Notes under the pieces: generated by a model | The model's input: the letters and a program-made list of their open reading frames with translations, nothing else | Told to the model about the DNA's origin: nothing | Databases searched by the model: none | Shown: positions 26,040-37,281 of the stretch, in pieces | How positions within the stretch are numbered: position 1 is the first letter of the stretch | How the letters are laid out: each line of letters opens with the position of its first letter | From: Pilatotrama ljubarskyi | Taxonomy: Eukaryota > Basidiomycota > Agaricomycetes > Polyporales > Polyporaceae | NCBI GenBank assembly: GCA_022385805.1 | Contig: MU277724.1 | Location: 1 to 61,736, forward strand | Length of the DNA stretch: 61,736 nt | Reading direction: 5' to 3' | Translations under genes and position numbers: made by a program

Positions 26040-27449
26040 CTACCCCTGGAATGCCACACCCCTCTTCGAGGTCTCCGCCATGCCTCCCGCCGCATAACCA
26101 GTTCCTGTAATGAGGTCTCGTCAGCACACCAGATTGACGCGACCAAGCTGTCCTCGCACCTTCTCGGGTGAGCTCGATCACGTCTTTGTCGCCGAGCTTG
26201 ACGTCGCACACTATGCACTGCATCGCAGGCTTCACGAGGGTATCAGTGCACGTCTTGCAGGTGACATGCCCGCATGGTTTCATCACTATACGTGCGTCAG
26301 AGCTCAGCAAGCAGCCTGGACGGTCAGACCGACAGGGGAAAGAACGGACCATGCATCAGAGTGTTGTTTGACAGCTGCTTCTTACATGAAGGGCATATAG
26401 GCGGCCGCTCATCGTCTCGAGGCGCCTTGGGCTTCGGCTCAGGCGACTGATCTCCAGCCTCAGTTGCAGGTGTAGACTCCACGGACTTCGGTGGGACAGC
26501 ACTTGAGGATGTATCGAACGTCCACTTCACTGGTATGAGGTGTTTCCGCCTGCAAGCACAGTGAGCGTGAGCACCAATCGTGGATGAAGCGTCCCATGGA
26601 CGTACGTGAGCGGATGAGGCGGGTTCCCCCCACGGCACGTCGTCTGCAACTTCACGTCCGATAAAGACGTCGGTGGGCCGTGGGAGGTGTACGTCGGTGT
26701 GAGCGAGGGCAGCCAGAAGTCCGGCAGCTTGCTCTTCAGTGCCTCTGCCTGTTCCCGCTCGATCTGGCGCAGGGCAGCTTCCTCCGCCTCGCGTGTCAGT
26801 GTCTCCACCGCACTCGCGTCGAAGTCGAACTTCCGCTTCGTTCCCCTTGCTGCTGCCGCTGCATGCCATCAAGCATGAGCTAGACCCGCGACAAGCACCA
26901 CCCGCAACACTGGACGCACCGCTTTCTGACGAGTCCGCACGGGAAGAAGTTGAGATAGTCGATGTCGCAGCAAGCCCGAGCTGGCCCCTTTCAAATTCGC
27001 GCAGGACACGTTCGCGCGCTGCCTCCCGAGCACGCTGACGCTCCTCCTCCGCCTCCTTCTTCATCGCCTCCAGGCGGACCTTCTGCCGCTTGATGTCGTT
27101 GATCTGGGTGACTGCCAACGCGCACCCCGCGTCTCTACACCGCGTCCAGGGTCCAAAAAGAGGAACGGGACGTACCGAGGTCGGTCAAGGCGCATTCTCT
27201 GCAGAAGAGATGGCCCTTCAGACACTCAGACACGCGACGGGGTCCCGCGCGCGTTGGAGGCAGAGGGCGCAGGCGTCGAAGCGACGCATGGACTCGTGTC
27301 CTAGACGTTGCTGTGCGGGTCGGAGGACGTTCGTCACTGGGCTAATCAATACGCAGGGAGACATACCCGCTTCGTCCCATAGTCGAGCTTCTTGTACTCG
27401 GCGTACGAGAAAATGGAAGAGGCCGTGTTGTTCTTGCTATGTTTTGTCA
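26040..27449 (-). CDS. NOSIP-like RING/U-box protein, with an apparent 8-bp frameshift
   Basis: Homologue of nitric-oxide-synthase-interacting protein, a probable E3 ubiquitin ligase associated with the spliceosome. The start MTKHSKNNTASSIFSYAEYK-KLDYGTK is the family's invariant N-terminus. It is followed by SMRRFDACALCLQRARDPVA, VTQINDIKRQKVRLEAMKKE with a coiled coil, PICPSCKKQLSN, VMKPCGHVTCKTCTDTLVKP, CIVCDVKLGDKDVIELTREG and a C-terminus GTGYAAGGMAETSKRGVAFQ-G. Between DPVAC and KGHLFCRECALTDL the frame breaks. An 8-nt unit CAGACACT (27219-27226, forward strand) is followed by CAGACAC, and removing one unit restores the frame. No intron explains it. Either the allele is broken or this is a sequence error. 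Confidence 0.88.
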
Positions 27450-28041
27450 TGTCTGCGGAGGGTGAGGTTCACAGAAGTCGGGATCTTCAAAGCCTTGAGA
27501 TACGCTTCCAAGCCAGATTTAGTAGCCCCACGCTAAGAGTAGTCCCAACAGGATAGATGGGCTACGGTAGAACACACGATAAGAGGAACAGCGGTCAGCA
27601 AGAGAGACGTTATGGTGCAGGACAGAAGTACGTGGGACCAAGCGCCCGCGTGCTCGTATTGAGCGACACCACGGTGAGCACCAATATGACAGAATCCAAC
27701 TCGAAGCAAACGAAAAGCATGGATGCAGCCCATTCTCAGGCAACGCGAGCTCAGAGGGTAGACACAATTTATTCCTTGCTACCATAGAACATCGTCACAT
27801 AGCGGGAAGTAGTTGATACAACAGGACAAGTAGTCGTGTCTAGCGTGATGCTGACAAGGACAGCAGGATGATAGAGTCCGTTGCATGATGCACATTGCAG
27901 CACAATATGGTAGGAGACTAGAGATCATAACAGGGCAGCTCGCAGAGGAGCCCCGCACCTTTCCGAAGGGTATATAATTACAGCATCAGCGGCCAAACAG
28001 AACATCACCGGTCCCGCTGAGTGGATCGCGACTCGATGCAC
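27450..28041. promoter_or_regulatory. Region upstream of the NOSIP-like gene
   Basis: A 592-bp stretch between two minus-strand genes, serving as the NOSIP promoter and the 3' flank of the next gene. Small frames (for example 27557-27787) lack similarity. Nothing else was seen. Confidence 0.4.
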
Positions 28042-29908
28042 CTAGAAGCGAGCCGCGAGCAGCCCGAAGCCGACCCCAGCACAGAACGCGCTGACGATTG
28101 CCAGCCCGACACCGAACGTGTACCCAAAGCCGCGCACGCCTTCCTCCCGCTTACGTTTCTGGTCCTTCCGCCCTAGCGAGGCGCTCCGTCGGGTATCCTG
28201 CGTGAATCCAAGCGAACGCAAGAAGCGTGTCCGCAGGGCGCCGAGCAGTGAGAACGAGAACACGACGAGGGATGGGATGTGCAACGGGTCGAACAATGTC
28301 GACGGCGGGCACGGGGGCGAGTGCAAGCCCCCTTGGTCTGCATCGCGGGGCATGGGCGTATCGAGGACGGACTTGCTAGCATCGGGCGACGAGCCGACCC
28401 CGTGGAAGTAGGACGTCTGCCGTTCTGGCATGCCATGCTCCGAGACAGGTGGGAGCGCGGATAGCGGGGCCATGCGGCGGGCAGTCCCCGCGCGGCGGCG
28501 ACGGCGCAGGTGCACAGCGACCTCTTGCGAGAGCTCGCCTTCCCACTGCGCTTCCCAGACTTGCCTGTCCCACCATCCTCTCTTCTCCTCAAATGCGACA
28601 TCAGTAAGAGGGTGAGATGCCATGGGAGTCTTCATCGCCGAGGAGCGCAATGTCGCCCTCACCGATGCGTCCGAGTGCACACGCTCGACGGCACGTTCGA
28701 CCTCTCGCCAGCGCAAGAAGCGTGCTACCGCTTCCGCTCTGAGGGCTGCAAGTGTGCTCGGAGTGCGGAATAGGCCTATGCGGAGGGCGTCGACGGAGCT
28801 GGGGCGGAATGTTGAGAGATGCGGGGATGTTATCCTGTACGATATGTTGGATTGGGCTTCGTTGAACTGAGGCGATGCTGAGGTCGCAAAGAGAAGGACG
28901 ATGGGTATGTGCGGGCTGAGCGCCTCGATGAGTGCCTTCTCGGCGGATGTTGGTGCTTTAGCCAGGATGTCAGTGACGATGGGAGGGTCATGGGAAGATC
29001 ACTCACATGGGCTTGCGAGCAGTATCAGGGCAGTGTTCAAGGGAGACGAAGACGATGAAAGCAGATGCGCGATCGTGCCGCTCGGCGGATGCTCGCGGTT
29101 CAGAATATCCATCACCTGGTGAAACGGCGATTGGATTACCGGGAGGACGCGCTCTACGACGCTATCCACCTATGATGCTGATCAGCCAAGATGTCTTCAC
29201 CAGTCGAGTATGGCATACCGGGGCGTAGGGATCGTATGAAGGCAACTCGACAAGTTCCACATTTCGCGCAGGCTCGATACGTTCTAGTCCGTGCGCATCG
29301 CGGTGCTCGACCCAACTCGTAGATGCGCGCAGAGTAGCCTTCTTTCCTTGTGCACTTGCGCTCTCGCGACTAGCTTCCTCCCAAAGTCCGACCTCGACTA
29401 CGTCCTCGTTATCTTCTACGAGCTGAGACGCAAGAACACTCATATCCGCGCCCTTGGGCCCGAGAAACAGCAGGCGCAGTTCTCCAAGAGTCTGGCCACA
29501 CGCCGTTGGCTTGCGCGAGGGCGACGGCAGCATTAGGGAGGGTATCACAAGGCCACTCGTCGAATCGCCCAGCTCGCTCTCGGGCTCGGAGTGTGGGTGT
29601 GGATGGGGCGGAGACGCCGGCCCGGACGAGAAGAGGAAGGAGGAGGAGACGGAGGGGAAGGACGAGATGGAGTCCCCTGACGGGCTGCCTGGTTCTGAGT
29701 GAAACGCGCTGTGCGGAGATGAGGGGTGGTACGGGGACACTTCGGGTTGGTCATCGTAGTGGATGCTCGATGGCTCAGACAGGAGGCCCATGTCGAGATG
29801 TCGGAGGCCACGGATTGTGGATGCGCTTGTGCTCGGCTCGTGGTCTTGTAGAGGCTCCATGCCGTTCGATAGGATGCGGTCTGAGGGGTAGTCGGGGGGT
29901 ATCAGCAT
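28042..29908 (-). CDS. Uncharacterised protein with GTPase-like core and C-terminal membrane anchor
   Basis: The start is ATG at 29908 (MLIPPDYPSDRILSNGMEPL); the frame upstream is closed by a stop. A Ser/Pro-rich disordered region leads to ELRLLFLGPKGADMSVLASQ, which looks like a beta-strand plus a degenerate P-loop. After an intron come VERVLPVIQSPFHQVMDIL, LNTALILLASP, then SAEKALIEALSPHIPIVLLF and LSTFRPSSVDALRIGLFRTP. The protein ends in a basic linker and one hydrophobic helix at the extreme C-terminus (YTFGVGLAIVSAFCAGVGFG-LLAARF), a tail-anchor layout. The strand/helix order recalls septin-like or atypical small GTPases, but the GKS/T of a true P-loop is missing. Family unknown. Confidence 0.72.
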
Positions 29909-30915
29909 GCGGACTTCACTCGCAGTACTGGCCTCTGGTGGTGCAGCCAACGATACCCCAAGGCCTCATCTGCGCTCCCCTCTCTTGATGACGCTTCGAG
30001 AACTCAGAGGGCCTACGTCTCTGGCGCATATATAGTGCCAAGACGCGCGGGCTCAAGGGCTGCTCCGGAGCATGTCCTGGTCCATTGCCAATCGACTTAC
30101 CACGCGGCTGATTGGATCCTCCCTGTGTAAAAGGCCTCTGATATTCCCGCTTGCTCGAGTTCAGAGCAGCAAACAGCTCGAGTACGAGTCTGTGCGACCG
30201 CAGTCCAAGGCGACTAGGTAGCGACCGAGGTGGTAGAGGTACTTGAGAGAGAGAAGCAGGGGTCGCAGATCATTGCATTTGGGCTGCTGAAGCACGCCAC
30301 TGATCCCAGCACGATGTCTGCTCTATCTTATCAGATTAGATTATCTTGATTAACGCATCGAGGCTGATCTGTATCATCCTCTGCAACATATTATTGCGCT
30401 TAAGTATCCTCGCTGTATTACCTCCTACTCCGATGCGCCTCATGCCCTCTTTCTTCTATATGCTCTGGTGCAGTGGTCGCGCATGCTCCCAAAAGTCGTT
30501 AATACCTGATTGTACTCATCCAAAGCATCCGTCCATCCTATACCGCACAGGTGCAGTGAGCCATCTCTTAGCTGCTGGTGAGGCTGAAACATTGCAAGCT
30601 CGCACAAAGCTCACAATCGTCGTTGCTCCATGTGGATGATGAGCTATGAGTAGAAATCACACGTATGGGCGAGTGAATTCTACCCATAGCTCATTTCACA
30701 CTATGGAGAGCGACTTTGATGCATCGTTCAAGACTCGGAACGGTGGTCTTAACGTCAACCCGTGTCTGGTATAATAATGGTAGATTGTTCAGATGATACA
30801 GGGGCGAGGTGCGTTGACACATCGTGAATCAATAGCCTACAAGGTGCCCTTGCGGCGGATCCGAGACTGAGACTGCGTACCTGTGGTGGAACTGTACTAA
30901 AAGTATGAGTATAAA
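29909..30915. other. AT-richer intergenic region with hairpin
   Basis: About 1 kb with lower GC than its neighbours and no convincing gene. It contains the imperfect hairpin at 30639-30694 annotated separately and ends at the stop codon of the first low-complexity paralogue. The 5' part (29909-30100) is the promoter of the tail-anchored protein gene. Confidence 0.45.
30639..30694. repeat. Hairpin carrying a copy of the 3' end of the adjacent gene
   Basis: Fifteen-base arms (30639-30653 and 30680-30694, one mismatch) flank a 26-bp loop. The left arm and loop (30645-30667) match 30904-30926, the stop-codon region of the neighbouring minus-strand gene, at about 21 of 23 positions. It therefore looks like a duplicated gene end with an added inverted arm. 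Confidence 0.7.
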
Positions 30916-32248
30916 TCACATGTATGCACCCTCGGAAAGGGCCCCTCGAAGCGACGAATAAGAACTGATGCGCATGCTAGGCGGGTGATGAGTCTGCTGT
31001 TCGACCCAACTGGGGGCCACGATGGGCAGTGAGGGCAATGGGTCGACCGGATGTGCTCGAGTTACGCAGGGGTGGTTGTCGATAGCGCTCATGTCCCGCT
31101 CCTGGTGAGAGTGCGATGCCGTGCGCACCTGAGAGGGCGGCTGCGACTCGCCGGGTTCCAACGGCATCCATACCAATCCATTCTGTTGCTGAAGCGTGAT
31201 GCCGAGCTCCCGGCTAGAGCAGCGAGCTTGCGAATCCGATGAGTAACCCACTGCTGATGATGGATTCGTGGCAATGGGATCTGGTGAAATCGGGATAGTT
31301 GTGCCCAATCCGGTAGGGGTCAAGGTGGCTCTGTGCGGGCGAGTGAGTGTTTCATCCCGAGTCGAACTGCTCTCTTTCCAGGCCTTGAGCGCAGACGCAT
31401 GGGGGTGAGCTGTGGGACCGCTGGAGGTTGCTTTTGGACCGATGTGGTTCCCCGAGGACAGCGGATCGGGATGGTGAAAAGCGACATAAGAGGTCGCTTG
31501 CCCTACGGGAGCTCGAGCAGGGTCGCTGGTTCCACCGAGGTGTGCCATGGTACTACCGTCGAATTGCATGTATGCACGATTGACCAAGTTCTTCATCATG
31601 CCGTCGGACGACTCGGAATCGGGAAGGGGCAACGAGGCCCGTGCGGAGCCACCGTGGCCGTCGGCACATCCGCGGCGTAGCGGTAGGGACGATGAGCATG
31701 AGTCTGTCCCTATAAAGTAATGTGAGAGGTGTAAACGGTACCGGACATGCGATACTGATCACGCACGGTTGACGCTCGGACACCCGTGAAGCCGCCGTAG
31801 GACCTGTTCGAGTCGGTTTCGAGGATGGACGGCGTCGTGGCCACACGGGGCGAACTACCGTGGCGAGCACTCGCGAAGTTGTGGGCAGCACGTAGGGCGC
31901 CAGATCCCATCGTAGACGGGTCCGACTCCGGGCCCGCAGGGAGCGGAGGTTCACTCTTTGGTTTGGCGGCGACAGAGGATCGTGTTGCCTTACGACGGAC
32001 GCTGGCTTCCGCGGACCGTTTCGCCGCAACAATCTTCTTCTTCCGGGTGCGAGGTGATCGGGCTGTCTTCTTTCGTGCCCCTGCCCAGCAGCCAAACCTC
32101 TCGGGATCCTATGCATGCGATGAGAGGTTTGAGGGTGTGGCGCCTCATACACTGATGCCGAGCTTACCGTCCGCAGGCTTGTCAAGGTGACATGGATGTG
32201 GCGCGCGCGGTCCTCGGTACGGGGAGACTTGGGACGTGGTGGCGTCAT
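30916..32248 (-). CDS. Low-complexity protein, repeat-tailed paralogue 1 (function unknown)
   Basis: I do not recognise the family. ATG at 32248 (MTPPRPKSPRTEDRARHIHV), an intron of about 55 bp with GTAAGC donor, then DPERFGCWAGARKKTARSPR and a Lys/Arg-rich stretch that could be a nuclear localisation signal. A second short intron near 31710-31780 is required, but its donor is uncertain. The rest is Ser/Pro/His-rich and probably disordered (SSSLPLPDSES, MAHLGGTSDPARAPVGQ, NGLVWMPLEPGESQPP), ending MRISSYSSLRGALSEGAYM. The N-terminal HIHV-intron-GARKK module and the C-terminal RISSYSSLR are shared with the gene at 33908-34721. About 420 aa. No transmembrane segment or known catalytic motif is visible. 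Confidence 0.5.
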
Positions 32249-33621
32249 GGTGACGATGGTGGCGATCTACTACTCGTACTCTGGAAGCAAGCGGGAGGAT
32301 ACTTTGCGGAGGTGCGAAGCCTGAAGAGAGTCTGGGGGACAGTTGGCACGCAGGTAGTGGGTACGAGTGATGCCCAGAAACGGTTCTGGCTGTGTCGGCT
32401 TATAACGGTGGGTCCCGTCGGAGTTCTAGCTCCCATGTTGAAAAAGAAGCAGAGCCGTGCCCCGATATCAATCATCACCAACGCCGTGCTTGCAGCACTC
32501 CGACGTCGCCCCCTTGTCACCACGTGGATCAAAAAAGCCGTATGCGGGTGCTCCTTCGGCTTCAGTATTGAGATTTGCGCCGCCCGAGTACTTGTTCTCG
32601 CCTCAGAACAAGTAGCATCTGGGGTGCCCTGCACTGACGGTGCAGTCTAACCGTAGAAGCAATCTATTGGATCGCAAATACTGCCTTGCGGACAGCACAA
32701 GGGCTAGAACCATGGTCCATTTGTTCCGTCTTCTGCGTGATGGCTATGTCTAGCCTGTTCGAACAGGGCAAGTGGAGTCTGCCTTGAGGCTCAGCGAGCC
32801 GCCCTTGGCACTGCAGTAGAACCAGTGCATTCACAGGCCTTACTATGTCATTTCAGGGTGGATGACGCATTCCGGCGGACCAAGGCTGTTCGGCTGGATT
32901 CCAGGAAGCCCTGAGCACTTTTTGTCAGATATATATTTCAAACGCCAGAAAATCCGAGCCCTCCGCAAGCCATACGCGCATTCCTCCGTCGCAGTACCGA
33001 AGGTGGCTGGGTATGGTCGTAGGCACAAAGACCAAGGACCCGTGTAAGCCGCGGCCACTGCGACGCGGCTGCAGGTTGAAGGTATCCGAGGAGTCCGAGT
33101 GAGTCGGTTAAACCAAGCACGGCGCTAAACGTGGTTGAACTTGAACAACAACGCCTACCATAATGAGAACGAACGGGCATAAGAGGAGCGCCCACAAGTC
33201 GGAGTGAGGGAGTCCACCGTCCCATCCTCCTCGTTCGCTCTCAGCCACGTTCTATTTCAGTTCGATCCAAAGTCACGAGAGAATACCCTTCGAGGCTGGA
33301 GCTTGGCACTTACTGGCAACAACGACTTGGATATACAGAACCCGTCGCTCGCCGCGACAAGGCCTTACTAACAGGAAATCAGGCTACTGCTCTGACTGCG
33401 GTATGAGCTATTTCAATGCATGCAGTATCGCTTCTTATAACCGAGGAGCGCAGCATTATGGTGTTGTTAATGCCGTACTCACTCGCATCATCCATGACGT
33501 CGATTCAGGGCATTCTGCATTGCAAGCAGCCCAGTCGCACGACACGTCTTCAGGCTCTCATCTGACAAAGTGGCATACCAAACACGACGGTCTGCTGAAT
33601 AGACGGAGCGGTTCCGGATAT
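32249..33621. other. Intergenic region between the two paralogues
   Basis: About 1.4 kb. Overlapping open frames on both strands at about 32245-32650 lack recognisable similarity, and the remainder has only short frames. It should contain the promoter of paralogue 1. I cannot support a gene. Confidence 0.4.
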
Positions 33622-33667
33622 GCTATGAGTAGTACTTTTGTAGGTCTACAAAAGTGCGCCTCATAGC
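33622..33667. repeat. Near-perfect palindrome, 22-bp arms, 2-bp centre
   Basis: Arms 33622-33643 and 33646-33667 pair at 8 bp (GCTATGAG/CTCATAGC) and 10 bp (ACTTTTGTAG/CTACAAAAGT) around a 4-bp mismatch block. The left arm (33624-33646) matches 33931-33953, near the 3' end of paralogue 2, at about 20 of 23 positions. This is the same relation that the hairpin at 30639 has to paralogue 1. Confidence 0.75.
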
Positions 33668-33907
33668 TCGTCCTGCACCCCCATCCACCTTCCCAGACTG
33701 CGGCAGGTAGCGGTTCGGACACTCAAACCAAGTCGTTCATGCTTGCTTTGCGCACACTCTGGGAAGGGACATCACGTTCAATTCAGTCACGAAGAGGCTA
33801 CTGGACATCGGCAGCGATCTATAGGAAAGGGCTAGACGAACAAGGCCGCGGCTCTCAGGCTAGTAGTAGCCAAGCGAGGAACCCATACAAGGTAGGACTG
33901 GGTCAAG

Positions 33908-34721
33908 CTAGCGCTCAAAATTGGTCGGGATATGAGTAATACTTGTGTAGGTCAGATTCTCGGAAAGAGCATCTCGGAGGGAGGAGTAGCTGCTGATGCG
34001 TATGCCAGACAGGCCGTGCATCCGATCTCCCCATGGGGCTGGAGCCCTCGACGAGCTGAGAGGGCGATATCTCCCTCCTATCGATGGATGTCCCTCCGAG
34101 CAGGTGGGTCTCCGGCTGTGCTTGCGGATGCAAGCACTGGTGGGGGGGCAGGCTGCCACGCTGCCTGCTCCGCAGTGGGGAGGCTGCCCATATGCAGTGT
34201 GCACCAGAATGCATCCTTTCGGCTCGCGGCGCACTGCTCTTCAAAAGAACCGCTGTCGTAGGACGCGTGCTTCGCATTCAGCGAGAAGGTCGCGCTAGCG
34301 ACACTACGGGGCCTTGCGACGGCCCTTCGGGCAGGTGCGGAGTCGGCTATCGGACCCGTTGCGCAAGATGAGGGTTCGGCAGCGCACGAGTTGTCTTTCC
34401 CCGCCATGACGGAGGGCGCGGGATACGCGTTCAGGGGTATAGTCACGGATGGAACCACTTTCGGGCGCGGGTCGTCTGAAAGGCTGAGGGGAGGGGTAGG
34501 TCCGGGGATTTGAAAGGTCGCAGTCTCTCTCCCTTGGTTGGTCTGCAGTGCCGACACACGTTGGCGAGGCTTCCTGAGGACCTTCTTCCGAGCGCCTGCA
34601 CAGCAACGGAACTTCTCCGCTCCCTGCACACGTCGTGAGCACCAAATGCACTATATACTCTGGCAACCTGGCTCACGGGCAATCTCGCCAGCTCAATGTG
34701 AATGCGGCGCATAGTCCTCAT
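33908..34721 (-). CDS. Low-complexity protein, repeat-tailed paralogue 2 (function unknown)
   Basis: ATG at 34721 gives MRTMRRIHIELARLP, then an intron with GTGAGC donor, then GAEKFRCCAGARKKVLRKPR. This is the same exon-intron plan and peptide module as the gene at 30916-32248. A Ser/Ala/Pro-rich region follows. A 44-bp GT-AG intron around 34170-34125, or an indel in the C7 run inside it, brings the frame to RRPTCSEGHPSIGG and then GIRISSYSSLRDALSEN. The frame closes at 33908. About 250 aa with no known domain. The two copies are strongly diverged outside the modules, so this is an old duplication or one under little constraint. Confidence 0.45.
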
Positions 34722-36356
34722 GCGGAGGGGACTTGCCGCTCGATCGCGGTATGGCCATCATGATATGTTCGCGGGTTCAAAGCAAAGCAAGCAACTGGAG
34801 CTCCGTTGAGGTGCGAAGGAAGTCGACGGTACGCAGACACAGTGGACAGTGGATTTGGGTGGGTGGGGAGCAGTTTGGGTACCGGTTAAGTATTGCCAAG
34901 TACCGGCTGGTTCTGTGAGCCTTGGACCACATCAGACATGAAAGCACTCCTCCAGGCAGGCAATACCGTCTGACAGGCAGCACGATGAGAGTACCATCTT
35001 CGGATTCCTCCCTCCGACCGGACCTGCCAGCGCGCGGTTTGGAAGTGCCGGGCACTGCTGCTGCGTGCTACTGCTGGTGTCCGGAGTCACGACATGCATG
35101 AGGGGCCTGGCATGTAATAATGCGCGCGCTGCTATCAAGTTAGGTGGTGCCTGGGTGTGCGCTACAGACTAGTAGTAGAGGTAGACGAGTCTCATCGGCC
35201 GTAGCAATCAAGCGTCACCGGCGCCGTCGAATTCTATAGATCCTGCATAATTGACGAAGCCAGATAGGTGAACACCATAAACACCGTCGCCATGATCACT
35301 GAGATCGAGAAAGCAGTTGACATTCTGCGAGATACTACTAGGTGCGTTGTAGACGTCCTGTAAGCATTGAACTAGCACACAGTACGCGCAGGATGGAGGG
35401 AGACATACTTGTATCGACGCATGTCTATGGCCCAACCCGGAATGCGAGGGCGTACATTATGTCCCGCCAGTCGTAGCGTTCCCCGAGTGAATCCGCACAC
35501 TGCCAATCGGGAGACTGGACGTCGAAATCACAACTGGATTGCAAATTTCTCCATAGTTGCCGCCGTACTCCGGAACGCGCACCAAGCTGGTGTTGCCCAC
35601 AGATCAGAGCAAGGGCACTTCGACGGTCTCTTGCGCGCATCTGCCTCCCTGCCCGGGGAGCGCTCGGGCGTTCATAGGATCCGCGAGACTCGGCCAAACT
35701 TGTGGTGTAGATGCAGTTTGCTCTGCAAGAGCACAAAGAGCGCGTAGGGAGTCCCAAGGATGCTGAGGCGAGACTGGGCCCGAGTAGTGACGGTGACCAA
35801 AGCCTCGTGAGACTGAACATAGACTCCTGCGTGTCGCTGCGACCGCTGCTTTGGCTACGGCTTCAGCAACTTAGGCGACATTCAGCAGGTTATGGCCAGA
35901 AGGACGATCAGAGAAAGCACAGAGGACGATGGTGGGTCAAGCGAAGAACCGCGCGCGGTTTCGCAAAGCTGCATAGCCCAGCTACAGAAGCACCAAACAT
36001 ATCGAGCGAGGTCGGCGAGGACCCAACGCGACGACGAGGACGACGAAGAATGCAGCAGAAAGAGGGCGATGGCGGTCGAAACGAGACCACGAGGGGAGAC
36101 GCCGGGGCTGGGAGCGAGTTCGGGAAGATGGCAACCGACATGGCCCCGGCACGCCGTCGCTCCCACTCGCGCCCCTCAGAGTCTTCAGTCTCCCTTGGCT
36201 CCCACCTCCATCCTCGCCCTCCCCGCCCCCTCCGCTCCGCCCTGCGAGCTGCCCAGCTGAGCCTCGCCGTCTGCCGCGTTCGACGCCGAACATCGTCACC
36301 TCGACGACGACGCAGACAACCCCGGTTCTCCCCGTCCACGGCCGCCAGCGACCATC
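34722..36356. other. Intergenic region, possible minus-strand small gene
   Basis: About 1.6 kb. A minus-strand ATG frame at 35820-35425 (MFSLTRLWSPSLLGPSLAS) has a presequence-like start but no recognisable body. The part from about 35880 to 36350 is GC-rich, open in several frames on both strands, and becomes C/T-rich up to the ATG at 36357. It most likely holds the promoter and 5' leader of that gene. Confidence 0.3.
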
Positions 36357-37281
36357 ATGAGCGAACTCTTCTCTCTCTCGGTCCTCCAGCTCCTCTCCGT
36401 CTTCTCCTTCCTCACCTCAGTCCTCGCCGTCGTCTGTGTCGGATCAGGCTCCTTGCACAAGCTCAGGCTCGAGTCTGGGGTCGAGTCGCCCTCGGCCTCG
36501 GACGTGAGTATCACCCCCGGCAAGCACCATCTCTGGACCTGGAGCGGCCTCCCCGCCGCCTTCTCAATAGGCTCTCTCATCGGCGAGCATGACCAGGACG
36601 ACAACTCGGCCTACGTCGGGGGCTCAGAGCTCTCCCGCATGGACTGGCAGGTCGGCCGACCACGCCTAGGTGCGTCTACTCGCTTGTTTGCATCTCCTCT
36701 GGTTCTCGCCTCATCTTGGCCTTTTCCTCCCACAGTAACCCAGACGTTCGATTCACGAGCACCCATGTCTATGGCCAAGCTCATCATGTCGCGCCACGTC
36801 AGTACTCTCTTTTCATGTCTGTCTCGTGACTCCGTCCCCGCGGTGCGGTCAATACACGGCTTCCTGCCGCTCGAAGCGTGCAGAATCTGCGTCAGGCGAT
36901 CCCCCGTCTCTTCTGTCCCCGCAGAGCGGGCGATTAGCCTATACATACTGCGGCCTCTAGTGCGTCCTGCGCGATCGCCCGTACAATAGGGCTGATAGGC
37001 ACTGCGCCGCGGTTACCCCGGGCTCATGCGCGTTTGTCTTATCTCAATGCTGACCTACGCTCTTCCGCTCCACAGACGCAACGACGGCCCACAAGATTGT
37101 CACGACGTATCCCGGGCATGCCTCATCCGCCCACGCCACGCTCACGACTCGCCGAATCTGCCGTCTGATCACTCACTACGCTCACCCCGCCGCCCCCGCG
37201 GCCGGGGAATGTACCTGCTCATGTATCGATCCCCATATCCCCGTGCGCTGTAGCTCCCGCATCGTATATCCCTCTTTTTAG
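36357..37281 (+). CDS. Small signal-anchored membrane protein, unknown family
   Basis: Three exons (36357-36669, 36736-36801, 37076-37281) join in phase to about 194 codons. The N-terminus MSELFSLSVLQLLSVFSFLT continues as one long hydrophobic segment to about residue 31 (signal anchor or signal peptide). Then come a hydrophilic middle (HHLWTWSGLPAAFSIGSLIG) and the spliced segment RPRLVTQTFDSRAPMSMAKL-IMSRH. The third exon gives a cysteine-rich tail GECTCSCIDPHIPVRCSS. The second intron (274 bp) is longer than usual for this window. No family recognised; the exon phases agree, which supports it being a gene. Confidence 0.5.

Noticed and set aside
30336..30356. AT-rich GATTAGATTATCTTGATT-like stretch as an origin or TATA element
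   Set aside because: A single short AT-rich patch is not evidence for either.
35711..36592. 293-codon Arg/Ser/Pro-rich plus-strand frame
   Set aside because: GC-rich region open in several frames on both strands; no splice-supported or family-like sequence, and it overlaps the better three-exon gene starting at 36357.
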